Shown in pieces: positions 1 through 10,546 of a DNA stretch of 64,000 bases. The stretch comes from Protula sp. h YS-2021. Lineage: Eukaryota; Annelida; Polychaeta; Sabellida; Serpulidae. The stretch covers positions 1 to 64,000 of the forward strand of contig CATKHT010000100.1 of assembly GCA_949752745.1 (NCBI GenBank), given 5' to 3'. A model generated the notes under the pieces. That model saw only the letters and a program-made list of their open reading frames with translations. It did no database searches and was not told the origin of the DNA. The position numbers and the translations under genes are program-made. Position 1 is the first letter of the stretch, and every line of letters starts with the position of its first letter.

Positions 1-466
1 CCCGTTCATGCCCCGTACCAGCCTCAGGGTCAAGCCCCGTACCTGTCTTCCGCTCATTTCCTGTATCTACCTTTTGTCATCGCTTTTTGCTCAAAACCAA
101 GTTATTCTTGTGAACTTGACGTTTAGACGTTGAGAACATCAGTAACGGCCACGCCAATCAGCGCCAATCAATTATTTACCACTTTATCTTCAGTATAACC
201 TTTTTCCGTTGATGTTTCTCAACTTACGGCCAGTTATAACCCGATCGCCTGGCGGATGATGGGAAGCAGTTACACCGTGCAGTTTTATGCGCAGAAATCT
301 GTTTATATTTAGGGAACATCGTTCAAACAACATGCAGCACAAACAGGCCTGAAGCCAATAATTTCATACTGTTTTTTTTCTGTGTTTCAGAAATTCCAGT
401 TTCGATGAAGTGAATTTATGTCAGCGAAATATCTCCTGTTGCATCAACTTTTTAAACGCTCAAATA
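1..466. other. Host intergenic DNA, no gene seen
   Basis: I see no extended reading frame, RNA gene or clear repeat here. It leads directly into the 32-bp minisatellite. Confidence 0.5.
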
Positions 467-1291
467 GCCAAACGTCATGTATAACCAGGTTCCCAGTCAC
501 CAAACGTCATATGTAACCAGGTTCCCATACGCCAAACGTCATGCGTAACCAGGTTCCCATACTCCAAACGTCATGTGTAACCAGGTTCCCAGTCACCAAA
601 CGTCATATGTAACCAGGTTCCCAGTCACCAAACGTCATGTGTAATCAGGTTCCCATACGCCAAACATCATATGTAACCAGGTTCCCATACGCCAAACGTC
701 ATATGTAACCAGGTTCCCGCACGACAAACGTCATGTGTAACCAGGTTCCCAGTCACCAAACGTCATGTGTAACTAGGTTCTCAGTCACCAAACGTCATGT
801 GTAACCAGGTTCCCAGTCACCAAACGTCATATGTAACCATTTTCCCAGTCACCAAACGTCATGTGTAACTAGGTTCCCAGTCACCAAACGTCATGTGTAA
901 CCAGGTTCCCAGTCACCAAACGTCATGTGTAACTAGGTTCCCAGTCACCAAACGTCATGTGTAACCAGGTTCCCGCACGCCAAACGTCATGTGTAACCAG
1001 GTTCCCATACGCCAAACGTCATGTGTAACCAGGTTCCCGCACGCCAAACGTCATGTGTAACCAGGTTCCCGCACGCCAAACGTCATGTGTAACCAGGTTC
1101 CCATACGCCAAACGTCATGTGTAGACCAGGTTCCCAGTCACCAAACGTCATGTGTAACTAGGTTCCCAGTCACCAAACGTCATGTTTAACCAGGTTCCCA
1201 GTCACCAAACGTCATGTGTAACTAGGTTCCAAGTCACCAAACGCCATGTGTAACCAGGTTCCCAGTCACCAAACGTCATGTGTAACCAGGG
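467..1291. repeat. 32-bp minisatellite, about 26 copies
   Basis: The unit contains CCAAACGTCATGTGTAACC followed by AGGTTCCC and a variable 5-6 base spacer (AGTCA, ATACG, GCACG). Successive copies start every 32 bases. The few differences are point changes and spacer variants. The spacers are not unique sequences, so this is not a CRISPR array. Confidence 0.95.
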
Positions 1292-1461
1292 ATTCTGGAC
1301 CTGCGCGTTCGCTTGTTAAAAGAAACATTCAAATGCAGAAGCCCTTCCGGGCCACACGGGACAGACGCATAATATATATATAGGGAAAATGAGATAACCA
1401 ATTATCTGGTTTCGACTATAGATGAAAGCAATTGTAGCCACAAGAGTTTCATTCATGGCGT
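1292..1461. other. Spacer between two minisatellites
   Basis: Short unique stretch with a small TA run near 1372. No gene seen. Confidence 0.4.
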
Positions 1462-2580
1462 CAGCAGGTGCTCGTACTCCATGACGTACTCCATGGAAGG
1501 TGCAATTACTCCATGGCAGTTGCTCGTACTGAATGGCAGGTGCTCGTATTTAATGGCACTGCTCCTACCCCATAGCAGCTGCCTTGCTACACGGCAGGTG
1601 CCCTTAGCCCATGGCAGGTGCTGCCACTTTACGGCAGGTGCTCTACTGTACAACCGGTGATCGCACCCTATAGCAGGTGCTCGCACTCCACAGCAGGTGC
1701 TCGTACCCACGGCAGATGGTTGTATTCGTACCCATGGTCCATGCTTTATAATCCATGGCAGGTGCTCGCACTCCACGGCAGGTGCTCCTACTTCATGGAG
1801 GCGCTATACTCCATGGAGGCGCTCGTACCCATGGCAGGTGCTTGTATTCGTACGCACAGCAGGTGCTCGTACTCCACGACAGGTGCTCGTACTCCACGAC
1901 AGGTGCTCGTACATCCCCGACAGGTGCTCGTACATCCCCGACAGGTGCTCGTACTCCACGACAGGTGCTCGTACTCCACGACAGGTGCTCGTACTCCATG
2001 ACAGGTGCTCGTACTCCACGACAGGTGCTCGCACTCCACGACAGGTGCTCGTACTCCACGGCAGGTGCTCGCACTCCACGACAGGTGCTCGTACTCCACG
2101 ACAGGTGCTCGTACTCCACGACAGGTGCTCGTACATCCCCGACAGGTGCTCGTACTCCACGACAGGTGCTCGTACTCCATGACAGGTGCTCGTACTCCAC
2201 GACAGGTGCTCGCACTCCACGACAGGTGCTCGTACTCCACGGCAGGTGCTCGTACATCCCCGACAGGTGCTTGTACTCCACGACAGGTGCTCGTACTCCA
2301 CGACAGGTGCTCGTACATCCCCGACAGGTGCTCGTACTCCACGACAGGTGCTCGTACTCCACGACAGGTGCTCGTACATCCCCGACAGATGCTCGTACTC
2401 CACGACAGGTGCTCGTACTCCACGACAGGTGCTCGTACATCCCCGACAGATGCTCGTACTCCACGACAGGTGCTCGTACTTCACGGCAGGTGCTCGTACT
2501 TCACGACAGGTGCTCGTACTTCACGAAATGTGCTCTCACTCCACGACAGGTGCTCGTACTCCATGACAGGTGCTCATATA
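1462..2580. repeat. 20/21-bp minisatellite
   Basis: The unit is CAGGTGCTCGTACTCCACGA, with a 21-base variant in which ACTCCACGA is replaced by ACATCCCCGA. The first few hundred bases are more diverged and the array becomes regular after about 1850. The unit lacks stops in most frames. It therefore opens long frames on both strands with a 20-residue period, and these are not genes. Confidence 0.95.
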
Positions 2581-2689
2581 TTTCCACAAAGCCACTTCCT
2601 CCTCACGTGCACTTTCCAACACACACACATTAGATGTCGTGCATTTTTTTTGGCGTTTACTCATTGCGCTCATGAATTAGGATTGCCAA

Positions 2690-2935
2690 ACTTATTCACA
2701 AAGGTATGTAGGTTTCGGTCGGAAAAGAAAACAAATCTTTAAGTGGGGTTCAGCTCGTCCACAAAGGGAAGCAGATTTTTAAGCATTGCCACACTCTTTC
2801 AGAAAAGGAAACATATTTTTGAGGTGTCGAGATCCTTCATAAAGGAAAGCAAAATTGTAAGGGTTGTTGAACTCCTTCAGAAAGAGAAGCAGATTTTTTA
2901 AGTGATCGCATTAGAGCTCCACAAGTAAAAGCAAC
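2690..2935. repeat. Diverged repeat of about 55-60 bp
   Basis: Four to five degenerate copies share a core of the type TTCAGAAAGGAAGCAGATTT followed by TTAAG. Flanks from 2581 to 2689 and from 2936 to 3324 hold no recognisable gene. Confidence 0.6.
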
Positions 2936-3324
2936 CCATCAAAACTTCACTCCCACACCACCATCCCGCGACTGGCACGCACCAGCAGCGATCCTCAGAA
3001 CAGCAAATACCCATCCCCCCCTTCTCCCCCCGTCACCTGGATGCGGGAAACCCTTAAATAATCATTAGACTGAATTGTTTCACTTAGTATTATTCATTAT
3101 TTTTACTGAAAGGCATATCCGGATACCTCTTGCTTCAATAGACGACTCCATCAATTCTTCACTTTGAACCGATACTCGCGATTTGAAGTTTGCAGCCCTG
3201 AAAGAGCCTATACTGTCAGTGAACAATGCCATAATGCCCCCGTATACGACGCACTGCATACCGATAGTGGAACAGTTCATACTGGCTGCATGCTTCGTGG
3301 GACGTCGAAAGAATGAAGACGAAG

Positions 3325-3556
3325 AGTGCTCAGAGCACCCAGTGCACCAGGTCATCAGAGCAGCAGATGCACCCGATCATCAGAGCACCCGGTGCACCCG
3401 GTCATCAGAGCACCAGATGCACTCGGTCATCAGAGCACCCGATGCACCCGGTCATCAGAGCACCCGGTGCACCCGGTCATCAAAGCACCAGATGCACCCG
3501 GTCATCAGAGCACCAGATGCACCCAATCTTAAGAGCACCAGATGCACCCGGTTATC
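3325..3556. repeat. 25-bp minisatellite, about 9 copies
   Basis: The unit is of the type CAGAGCACCAGATGCACCCG plus GTCAT. Translating it gives a 25-residue period in every frame, so the overlapping open frames are artefacts of the repeat. Confidence 0.9.
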
Positions 3557-3725
3557 TCGTCATCCTTAACATGTTCACTGTGTCACTTAGAACCCAACAT
3601 TTTTATTTACGGGCGTGATTTGTGAACGCGGCTATCGGCATCCTGCAACATTCGCTCTTCGGGAACACACAGCTACAATTTCAAACGCAACTGCGGCAGC
3701 CGAGAAACAAAAACATACGACGTCG

Positions 3726-3797
3726 CACGTTGCCATGACAGCCTCACACGTTGCCATGACAGCCTCACACGTTGCCATGACAGCCTCACACGTTGCT
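3726..3797. repeat. 21-bp tandem repeat, 3-4 copies
   Basis: Copies of ACGTTGCCATGACAGCCTCA(C) follow each other without spacers. Confidence 0.85.
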
Positions 3798-4189
3798 TTC
3801 ACGGCTCTTAACAAAATTGCGCTAAAAGTTTGTGAAGCTTTAACCAAGCATGTCAAATAAAATTTCCCTTACCTGCCATACATATATATATATAACCTAT
3901 AAAGTGCCACTCTTCACCCAACCCCTCCACCTCCAGCCCCCCCTCCTCCTCCCCCCCCCCCCCGGTATGAATGTGTGGGTTTTTTCCTCTACTAGAACTG
4001 GGTCATAAATTGATCCGGTCATAAAACGCAGGATTTAGTGCGGTCTCCTGGAAATTACTTATCATTTGCCCGACAGCTAAAAGTATTATCAACAAATCTT
4101 TTATCTTTGTGCAAAGAGGAAATCTAGAAATCGATATTCTGTGATTCCGGAGGGATGGGAAAAAACTCTCCATGAACAGACTTTATACG

Positions 4190-4570
4190 ACGTCACACAA
4201 ACATGAAATAAGACGCAGCGATATCTGGGAGCTAGCCTCTTCCCCTCCCACTCCCCACCACGACCACACAACTCCCAGCATCCCCCCCACCCCCTGCCAC
4301 TCCCCACCCCGACCACACAACCTCCAGCCCTCCGCCCACCCCCTCCCACTCCCCATCACGACCACACAACCTCCAGCCCTTCCCCACCCCCTCCCCACCC
4401 CGAACACACAACCCCCAGCCCCCCCCCCCCCACCCCCGACCACATACTGATGTCTCACAAACATGAAACAAATCACAGAGCTATCTGGGAGCTAGCCCCT
4501 CCCCCTCCCACTCCCCATCCCGACCACACAACCCCCAGCACCCCCACCCCCCTCCCCTTCCCACATACTG
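4190..4570. repeat. C-rich repeat with a segmental duplication
   Basis: Cytosine-rich units of the type CCCACTCCCCACCCCGACCA repeat irregularly. The block opening near 4195 (CACAAACATGAAA then ATCTGGGAGCTAGCC) recurs near 4454, so an older duplication of roughly 260 bp is also visible. Long glycine/proline frames on both strands come from composition. Confidence 0.75.
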
Positions 4571-6905
4571 GCTTATCTCGGAGCCATACTTCAGCCAGCA
4601 CATACACACCTACTAACCCCTACCCCCACCTACTCCCTACCCCGACCGCCTACAACCCTCTAACCGACTTTGTGCCCACGTTCCCTTGACAAGGACAGGA
4701 CGGAACAAGAAACTGTAAACACCCCTCCATCCCCCCCCCCCCGCCCCCATGCCTCCCCCAAAATTTTAAGCCAACCACTTTGGGAGTTTCTCACACTAGC
4801 AAAAAAAAAAAAAAAAAAAAAGAAAGACCATGTCATTCTCTTGAGAGTTTTTTTTTTATTTTTGAAGGCTTTTTTTCCAAGGGATGGCCGAAAGCTTCAG
4901 TGCGCATTAATTTTGAATTCCGTGACAGGTGATCTAACCCACTAAATTGGCTTCGCTTCAGCTTATTGTTGAAGGTTTCAAATGTTCCTCTTCTGAATCA
5001 CAACCCGTTTCCTACATCCAAGCTCCACAGCATTCCAACGCTGTTTTCCTTCCTTTTTTTATTTCCAAACTTTTTAAAGTACCAAAGCAAAATTTCTGCG
5101 GCATACCATGAAAAAAAAGGACTGGTAACTGAAACTGACATAATATACTATCATCCGCTATGGCGCGTTCAGATAAGGGCATCTAGGACTCGTTCTCTAT
5201 ATGCTGCAAGTTACTAAAAAATACCTGTGTATTTATTTCGATATTGACAAGAGCACAGTGGGAGAGCTGACAGGCTGTTTATAGGAATGTATGACACGGT
5301 CGCATGGCAAAAAAAAAAAAAACGGACTTTTTTTATTATAAGCCTATGAGGCGGTAACAAAATATACACAAGCGATGGTTTGAGATCTGCCGAAGCATCA
5401 GGGCTGAGCCTGAACGAGGCTTGATTTTCTATTCGTCTACTAACGCACAAGCCTGTCTGTCTGTCAAATATAAAACAAAACTAAGTATTATATCTGACAA
5501 GCGACGGATGCTTGAACTAAGCGCTGTGAAATGAAACCCAGCAATCACACTCCCATCCCTTCACCCCTATTCCCTGCCCCCCCCCCCAAATCCCACCCCA
5601 CCATAACACAAACATCCCTCACTTCGAATTCTTTGAGCTTAGCTGCAAACATGTCATTTATCTGGAAGTGATGACGAAGGCGGATGAGGTGGGAGTGTTA
5701 GAGGGGGGAGGGGGTCCAGATGGGACGAACAAGACTAATCCTCCCGGAATGATCCCCCCCCCCCCCGGTCTGATTTTTTCCAGATATTTTCGTTTTTTTT
5801 CTGGGGATATCTATTCTGGAGTCGCTTGGATTATCGGGTTACATGTGGCTTTCCAGAGTAGATGCTATTTGGAGTTCTGGAGTCGTAGTAAATTACAGGC
5901 TCTTTGTTACTAAGTTGCCACGGTTATTGGCTCTAAGCTAAAACGAACAAAGCCTCAACAGAGCAATCTTCGATCAGATAATCGGTGTTCACATGTCCCG
6001 CCCCCTCCCCTCCCCCCATCCCCCCTCCGCCAGTATGCACAAGCAAGAACTGTCACACTTATGCGCGACTTTGGAAACAGACATTTGCTGGATGACGCAC
6101 GCGGGATTGCTCACAACATTCCGTTTTGATGAGACAGCGAACTCAGTGTATTCACTGTAACTCCGAGTGAAGTTTAATTGCAGTAATTAGTGACTTTGAA
6201 TCAGGAAATGCACACAGTAGCTTTAGTCAATGTAGTCACTTTAGTCACTGTGGCCACCATTTAGTATAAGTAGTCAGTATGATATTATTTAGTAGAGTAG
6301 TGAATGTAGAAGTATGTAGAACACCTCTGATTTGTGAACAGCCTCTACTTGGTGAACATTTGTTTAGTGAACACTATTTTTTTTCAAATCTCTACCTTTC
6401 ATTATAGAATTCCCCTCTTTTGGGAACACCTCTAAGGACCACTTGACGCTGGTCATAAAGGTGTTCATTATAAAGAGACCCCACTGTCCCTGTACGCAGA
6501 TATCTCCCTCCAGGCCTCAAGACGTGTAGCTATGAAACATTTGTTTCTCTTCACCGTCACACTGATGCAAATAATTATTATAACACGTACGCACCAACTC
6601 AGTAATGCACTCCCGTTAAAAGAAATGATAAGAAACCGTCAGCGTGCTCGAACCGTGCACAAAAGTCACACAGCCAATTCACAGAAAAAAAAATGGGCAT
6701 GACTCCGAGATACTATGACGATGGCTTTGTGACGTAAAACGTTTTCCTTTGCATTGCGCAAGTTGCTATGCGACACTCGTGTCACAGGACAATACCATGA
6801 AAAATATTCGAGCAAAATCTCGAGTTTTGGGCTTTTTTCCGCTCTCTATGAATCGATTTTGCTTGTTTGTGCTTTAATGGGGATAGATCCTGGTGCAGTC
6901 GTGCT
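4571..6905. other. Host intergenic DNA
   Basis: Low-complexity poly-A, poly-T and poly-C runs (for example 4801-4821, 5578-5587 and 5755-5766). I find no gene-like frame or RNA gene. Confidence 0.5.
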
Positions 6906-6998
6906 TTGTATGGGATTCGAGCACGTGTGGAAGGCCAATGAAGTCACCGCCGCGCGGTTCGTTCACGGGCCTTCCACACGTGCTCGAATCCCATACAA
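6906..6998. repeat. Perfect 31-bp inverted repeat with 31-base loop
   Basis: Arm 6906-6936 is the exact reverse complement of arm 6968-6998, separated by a GC-rich loop at 6937-6967. The arm contains the E-box-like CACGTG. It could be a small palindromic mobile element or a regulatory palindrome. Nothing coding overlaps it. Confidence 0.85.
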
Positions 6999-8287
6999 GC
7001 ACCCAGCCCCATGATCTTTCCCTATAACAGTCACCTGTGGTATTTACTACAGCGAAAACTGGAAATGAAAATGACAGTTCCATGCGAAAACACTAAATAA
7101 ATCACTGTCCCCAAACACTAAAAACTCTTCACACCACGAGGGATGTTTTATAAGGGAAGTTGACTGTTTTACAAGGGAAGGGGGGCTGTTTTATAAATGA
7201 AGGGGGACTCTATTATAAGGGAATGGGGGGGGGGGGGGGGGCTGTTCTATCACTGCAAAACTGAAATAGGGGTCAACAAATGTTAGGGATATGCTATATG
7301 AACATTCCCATCCTTTCCACTGGAAACAAGCCCCAGAGCCTTCGCGACCCACCGTCAGAGGGCAGGCCAGGCTGACAAGTACCAGCTAACCAGCCCCAAT
7401 TTATCTCGTAGAGGGCACTCGAGTCGACGTCTTGAGAGCCCCCGCTATCTTTTATTATCGCTAAATAGATGACTATATCAAAATAATAAACACACACAAA
7501 AAACGGACCCCGGTCTAAAAAGAAATGTGGTTAATGCAGCCATACATCATGCGTGTGCAGTGTGTGTACGACCCCAAGCGGTGACTCCACTACGCACGTC
7601 AGTGGGACTGGTATAGGCAGGCACACACACACACACAAAAACAATTCATACACCCATCTCCTCTTTCCCCTATCTTAATTGAAATAAAATCTCGAAATGG
7701 AAACAAGCGTTTAAGTTCTAACAATGCAATTTCACGCTATTCTTAAACGGAAGATTTGAAACACCAAGGGTAAAAATGAATATCATTTCAGCAGTGGGAG
7801 CCCTGGGATAATAAAACAGTTCAAACAAGGTTTCCACTGTACCGCTATCATTCAATTTATTTAATGTCCCTTATTAACATATAAAACGCAAGGAACAAAA
7901 AAAAAAAAAAACTTCCAAATGTACAGAAGGCATTTATATGAATCTAGCAGTGACGGCCTTTGTTCTGTGTTATAAATTAGTTTACGTAATACTTTCTGAA
8001 TGTTTTGCGAATCAGGCTGTAAAATGTTTAAAATGTTATTGCGTTCCCGTATAACCAACTCGATCATGGCAAAAGAACATTTTGGAGTCGGCAGAACAGT
8101 ATAATCTCGCTGTCATGACACGCCCGGGACCGAGAATATATGTCGTTAGTATAATCTCCCGGTAACGACACGCCCGGGCTATCCGGTCAAAACGTCCCCA
8201 AGGCAGAGAGTTTAAAATGTCCCTGGCCATAGCGTTCACTGGGGAGAGGTGCATTTCATGATGAACGATGGCTATAATAATAGTGTG
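6999..8287. other. Host intergenic DNA
   Basis: Contains diverged short repeats around TTTTATAAGGGAAG at 7145-7250, a poly-G run near 7228, a CA microsatellite near 7620-7637, and two copies of an AGTATAATCTC...GACACGCCCGGG motif at 8098-8190. No gene recognised. Confidence 0.5.
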
Positions 8288-8640
8288 CGACTTATACGGC
8301 CTGCTCACTAACGGGAGGTTAGACCGTATCTCAGCCTGCTCACTAACGGGAGGTTAGACCGTATCTCAGCCTGCTCACTAACGGGAGGTTAGACCGTATC
8401 TCAGCCTGCTCACTAACGGGAGGTTAGACTGTGTCTAAGACCTCACACTAACGGGAGGTTAGACTGTATCTAAGACTGTACACTCACGGGAGGTTAGATT
8501 GTATCTCAGACTGCCCACTAACGGGAGGTTAGACTGTGTCTAAGACCTCACACTAACGGGAGGTTAGACTGTATCTAAGACTGTACACTCACGGGAGGTT
8601 AGACTATATCTCAGCCTGCACACACACGGGAAGTTGGACT
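8288..8640. repeat. 35-bp minisatellite with higher-order pattern
   Basis: About ten copies of a unit built on CTCACTAACGGGAGGTTAGAC with a variable GTATCTCAG/GTGTCTAAG tail. The first copies are nearly identical. Later ones show a two- to three-unit higher-order repeat (TAAGACCTCACAC versus TAAGACTGTACAC). Confidence 0.9.
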
Positions 8641-8887
8641 GTTTCTGGGGAAACACATGTACACAAGTCCATGGTAAATCAGCGTGGCGTTTGAGGGTTG
8701 GGCCACCCGGTGGCAGCTGCTGTAGTGTCCAAAACCATACGTTTCCAGGGACCACGCATGTGGATCTGTGCTTAAAGCCTTTATGGGCACGAGGAGTGGT
8801 TTCGCCACACTCCCTCCTGCCCCCTTCCCTCCCTACCTCGCCCCCCCCCTCACAAACCCATCCCTCGTCTATTTACCAGCATCATAT

Positions 8888-8893
8888 GACGTC
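8888..8893. repeat. Target site duplication GACGTC, left of element 1
   Basis: GACGTC directly abuts AGTAGGG and is repeated exactly at 26592-26597 after CCCTACT. Six bases is the usual duplication length for Polinton integrases. Confidence 0.93.
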
Positions 8894-9267
8894 AGTAGGG
8901 TGAAAACAAGAGTTCTACTGCACTTTTTGACGTCATACTGTCTGGAAGTGACGTCATACTGTCTGGAAGTGACGTCATCATGTCTGGAAGTGACGTCATA
9001 GCGTCTGGACCGGAAGTGTTGTCTAGACCGGAAGTGCTGTCTGGAGTGGAAGTGACGTCATCATGTCTGGAGCGGAAGTGACGTCAGGATAAGTGTAAGG
9101 ATAGGCGCGGCCCTCCATGACGTGATAATGACGTCATGATGACGTCATACTGTCTGGAGCGAAAGTCTGGAGCGAAAGTGGTTTGGCCGAGTCAATCATC
9201 ATGAAGCCAACGAACTCGACCTGTCAATCAGTGTAACCATGGCAACAGAGCCTAAAAAGGTCGACAA
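8894..9267 (+). repeat. Element 1 left terminal inverted repeat
   Basis: Inverted copy of 26238-26591; it differs mainly by one extra unit of about 21 bp (GGAAGTGACGTCATACTGTC type). It is dense in TGACGTCA and GGAAGTG motifs, several fused as GGAAGTGACGTCA. Around 9010-9040 it has ACCGGAAGTG. Confidence 0.95.
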
Positions 9268-9423
9268 CCCCCCCCCCCCTCGAAATTGTGATTTTTGCAG
9301 ATTTATCCGTTTCAGACGATTCTGAACATTTTTCATTTTTTCGACCCCCCCCCCCCCTCGAAATTGTGATTTTTGCAGATTTATCCGTTTCAGACGATTC
9401 TGAACATTTTTCATTTTTTCGAC
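9268..9423. repeat. Subterminal C-tract repeat, 2 copies of about 76-79 bp
   Basis: Each unit is a C-tract followed by CGAAATTGTGATTTTTGCAG, TTATCCGTTTCAGACGATTC and a TTTTTTCGAC end. It is the inverse of the longer array at 25650-26238. Confidence 0.93.
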
Positions 9424-9633
9424 CGACCCCCCCCCCCCTAGGACAGACTATGTACCGACCCCCCCCCCCCCCTAGGACATACTATGTACCGACCCCCCCC
9501 CCTAGGACATACTATGTACCGACCCCCCCCCCAGGACAGACTATGTACCGACCCCCCCCCCCCCTAGGACATACTATGTACCGACCCCCCCCCCCTAGGA
9601 CATACTATGTACCGACCCCCCCCCCCCCCCCCC
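9424..9633. repeat. C-tract plus TAGGACATACTATGTACCGA array
   Basis: Six units of about 31-35 bp, each a run of 9-17 cytosines followed by TAGGACATACTATGTACCGA. The same motif occurs in shorter form in element 2 at 32328-32398. The complementary strand is strongly G-tract rich. Confidence 0.9.
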
Positions 9634-9699
9634 AGGAGAGCAACAAAAACTTTTGCCGAATCAGCATGATGAAATCGTTGATTCAGCATGATAAAATCG

Positions 9700-9706
9700 T
9701 ATATAA
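9700..9706 (+). promoter_or_regulatory. TATA box for the 91-residue left-arm gene
   Basis: TATATAA lies about 60 bases before the ATG at 9765. The short leader between them holds four tandem copies of a GTCAGACA-type motif (9723-9760). Confidence 0.6.
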
Positions 9707-9764
9707 GTGTGGTGTCTCAAGGCTCAGACACCGTCAGACATTGTCAGACATCGTCAGACACATC

Positions 9765-10040
9765 ATGGATAACACACCAGCTATCATCATTGATGACTTA
9801 ACAGCGTTTCAAGCGAATGAATCTGTTTGCATCTGGGTAAATATGCGTGATGAAGCTGAAGCAGCTGATATTACATATGCTTTGGAGGAGGTGCTACAAT
9901 TTCCAACTCAGATCACTGCAGTGAAGCCTGACGTAGTAATTACATTTATGTGGAACAACCGCATAGTAACACTGACTCAACGATACTGCAAGTGTCAAGT
10001 GTGGTTGGAATATGAGGGACAACCCCATAACTGCTGCTGA
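9765..10040 (+). CDS. Unknown 91-residue acidic accessory protein
   Basis: I do not recognise this protein. The ATG at 9765 is the first after the TATATAA at 9700; the in-frame extension upstream is only translated C-tract repeat, so I exclude it. The product is acidic, with a C-terminal Cys cluster (CKC near residues 75-77 and CC at the end) and predicted alternating strand/helix character, but no known motif. It lies in the left arm of element 1 and has no counterpart in element 2, whose left arm is the inverted equivalent of element 1's right arm. It may be an arm-specific early or accessory gene. Upstream direct repeats (CAGCATGAT, 9662 and 9685) could be regulatory. Confidence that it is expressed is moderate: it has a promoter-like context, but I have no second copy to show constraint. 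Confidence 0.5.
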   Translation: MDNTPAIIIDDLTAFQANESVCIWVNMRDEAEAADITYALEEVLQFPTQITAVKPDVVITFMWNNRIVTLTQRYCKCQVWLEYEGQPHNCC

Positions 10041-10105
10041 TATATACTAAAATATTTCGGGCCCTTTTAAGGGCCATCCTATATTATGAAATGAAGCAAA
10101 ACATG

Positions 10106-10107
<2 letters not shown>

Positions 10108-10142
<35 letters not shown>
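10108..10142. repeat. (TG)n(AG)n microsatellite
   Basis: About nine TG units run directly into about eight GA units, just downstream of the 91-residue gene. Confidence 0.95.
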
Positions 10143-10190
10143 ATACATTTTATCACATTTCAGGTCTAGTTGGCGGATGAATACCATTTG

Positions 10191-10464
10191 GCGGATGAAT
10201 ACCATTTGGCAGACCATTTAACTTCACCGTCAGTTAACTTCACCGCTAGATGTCTCTGCTGTGCAGCAGTGCAGCTGTACAACTTCACAACTGTAAGTAA
10301 GACATTCATATACACAAGTAAAATTCTGCTGAGTCAGCAATTTTAACATTTTGGAAACAAGTTTGAACAAGTTACACACCATATTTTGATAACATGGAAG
10401 TAGCATAAAAGCATGAGTGAAACATGTCAACTAGTCAACTAGTGGTACATTCTGCTGAGTCAAC
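10191..10464 (+). repeat. Internal inverted repeat, left copy (element 1)
   Basis: Reverse complement, with small indels, of 24686-24937. Both begin at GCGGATGAATACCATTT and reach the ACTAGTCAACTAGT palindrome. Each copy includes a Maf/AP-1 site and a TATA-like ATAAAAGCATGAGTGAAAC. The coding core lies between them, so they could support inversion of the core and give the two transcription units similar promoters. Confidence 0.92.
10327..10339. promoter_or_regulatory. Perfect Maf/AP-1 palindrome (T-MARE)
   Basis: TGCTGAGTCAGCA matches the consensus for Maf and AP-1 (TGAGTCA core). A related TGCTGAGTCAACA follows at 10453-10465, just before the polB TATA box. Confidence 0.75.
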
Positions 10465-10479
10465 ACACCATTGAAGTGG

Positions 10480-10487
10480 TATAAAAG
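10480..10487 (+). promoter_or_regulatory. TATA box upstream of element 1 polB
   Basis: TATAAAAG sits 67 bases before the likely polB ATG (10547). An ATG at 10493 falls where transcription would only be starting, so I do not use it. A strong 3' splice acceptor (TTACTTCATTTCAG) ends at 10520 between box and ATG. Confidence 0.65.
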
Positions 10488-10546
10488 GAAGAGTGAAACG
10501 TATATTTTACTTCATTTCAGTTCCAGCAGTTGAAGAAGCAACAACG

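Noticed and set aside
467..1291. 32-bp regular repeat as a CRISPR array
   Set aside because: Copies are head-to-tail with no unique spacers, and the surrounding DNA is eukaryotic.
1453..2742. Long open frames on both strands across the 20/21-bp array
   Set aside because: They exist in many frames at once with a 20-residue period, which is what a stop-free repeat produces.
3183..3618. Open frames over the 25-bp array
   Set aside because: Same repeat effect; no sequence outside the repeat supports coding.
4101..4690. Gly-rich and Pro-rich frames
   Set aside because: Composition of C-rich DNA, seen in several frames on both strands.
6970..7000. tRNA-like T-arm (CTCGAATCCC) in the 31-bp palindrome
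   Set aside because: No cloverleaf can be drawn; the sequence is explained by the inverted repeat.
9288..9764. Upstream extension of the 91-residue frame
   Set aside because: It translates only the C-tract arrays and lies upstream of the TATA box.
10493..10546. polB start at ATG 10493
   Set aside because: It lies 6 bases after the TATA box, before transcription would begin, and upstream of a splice acceptor.
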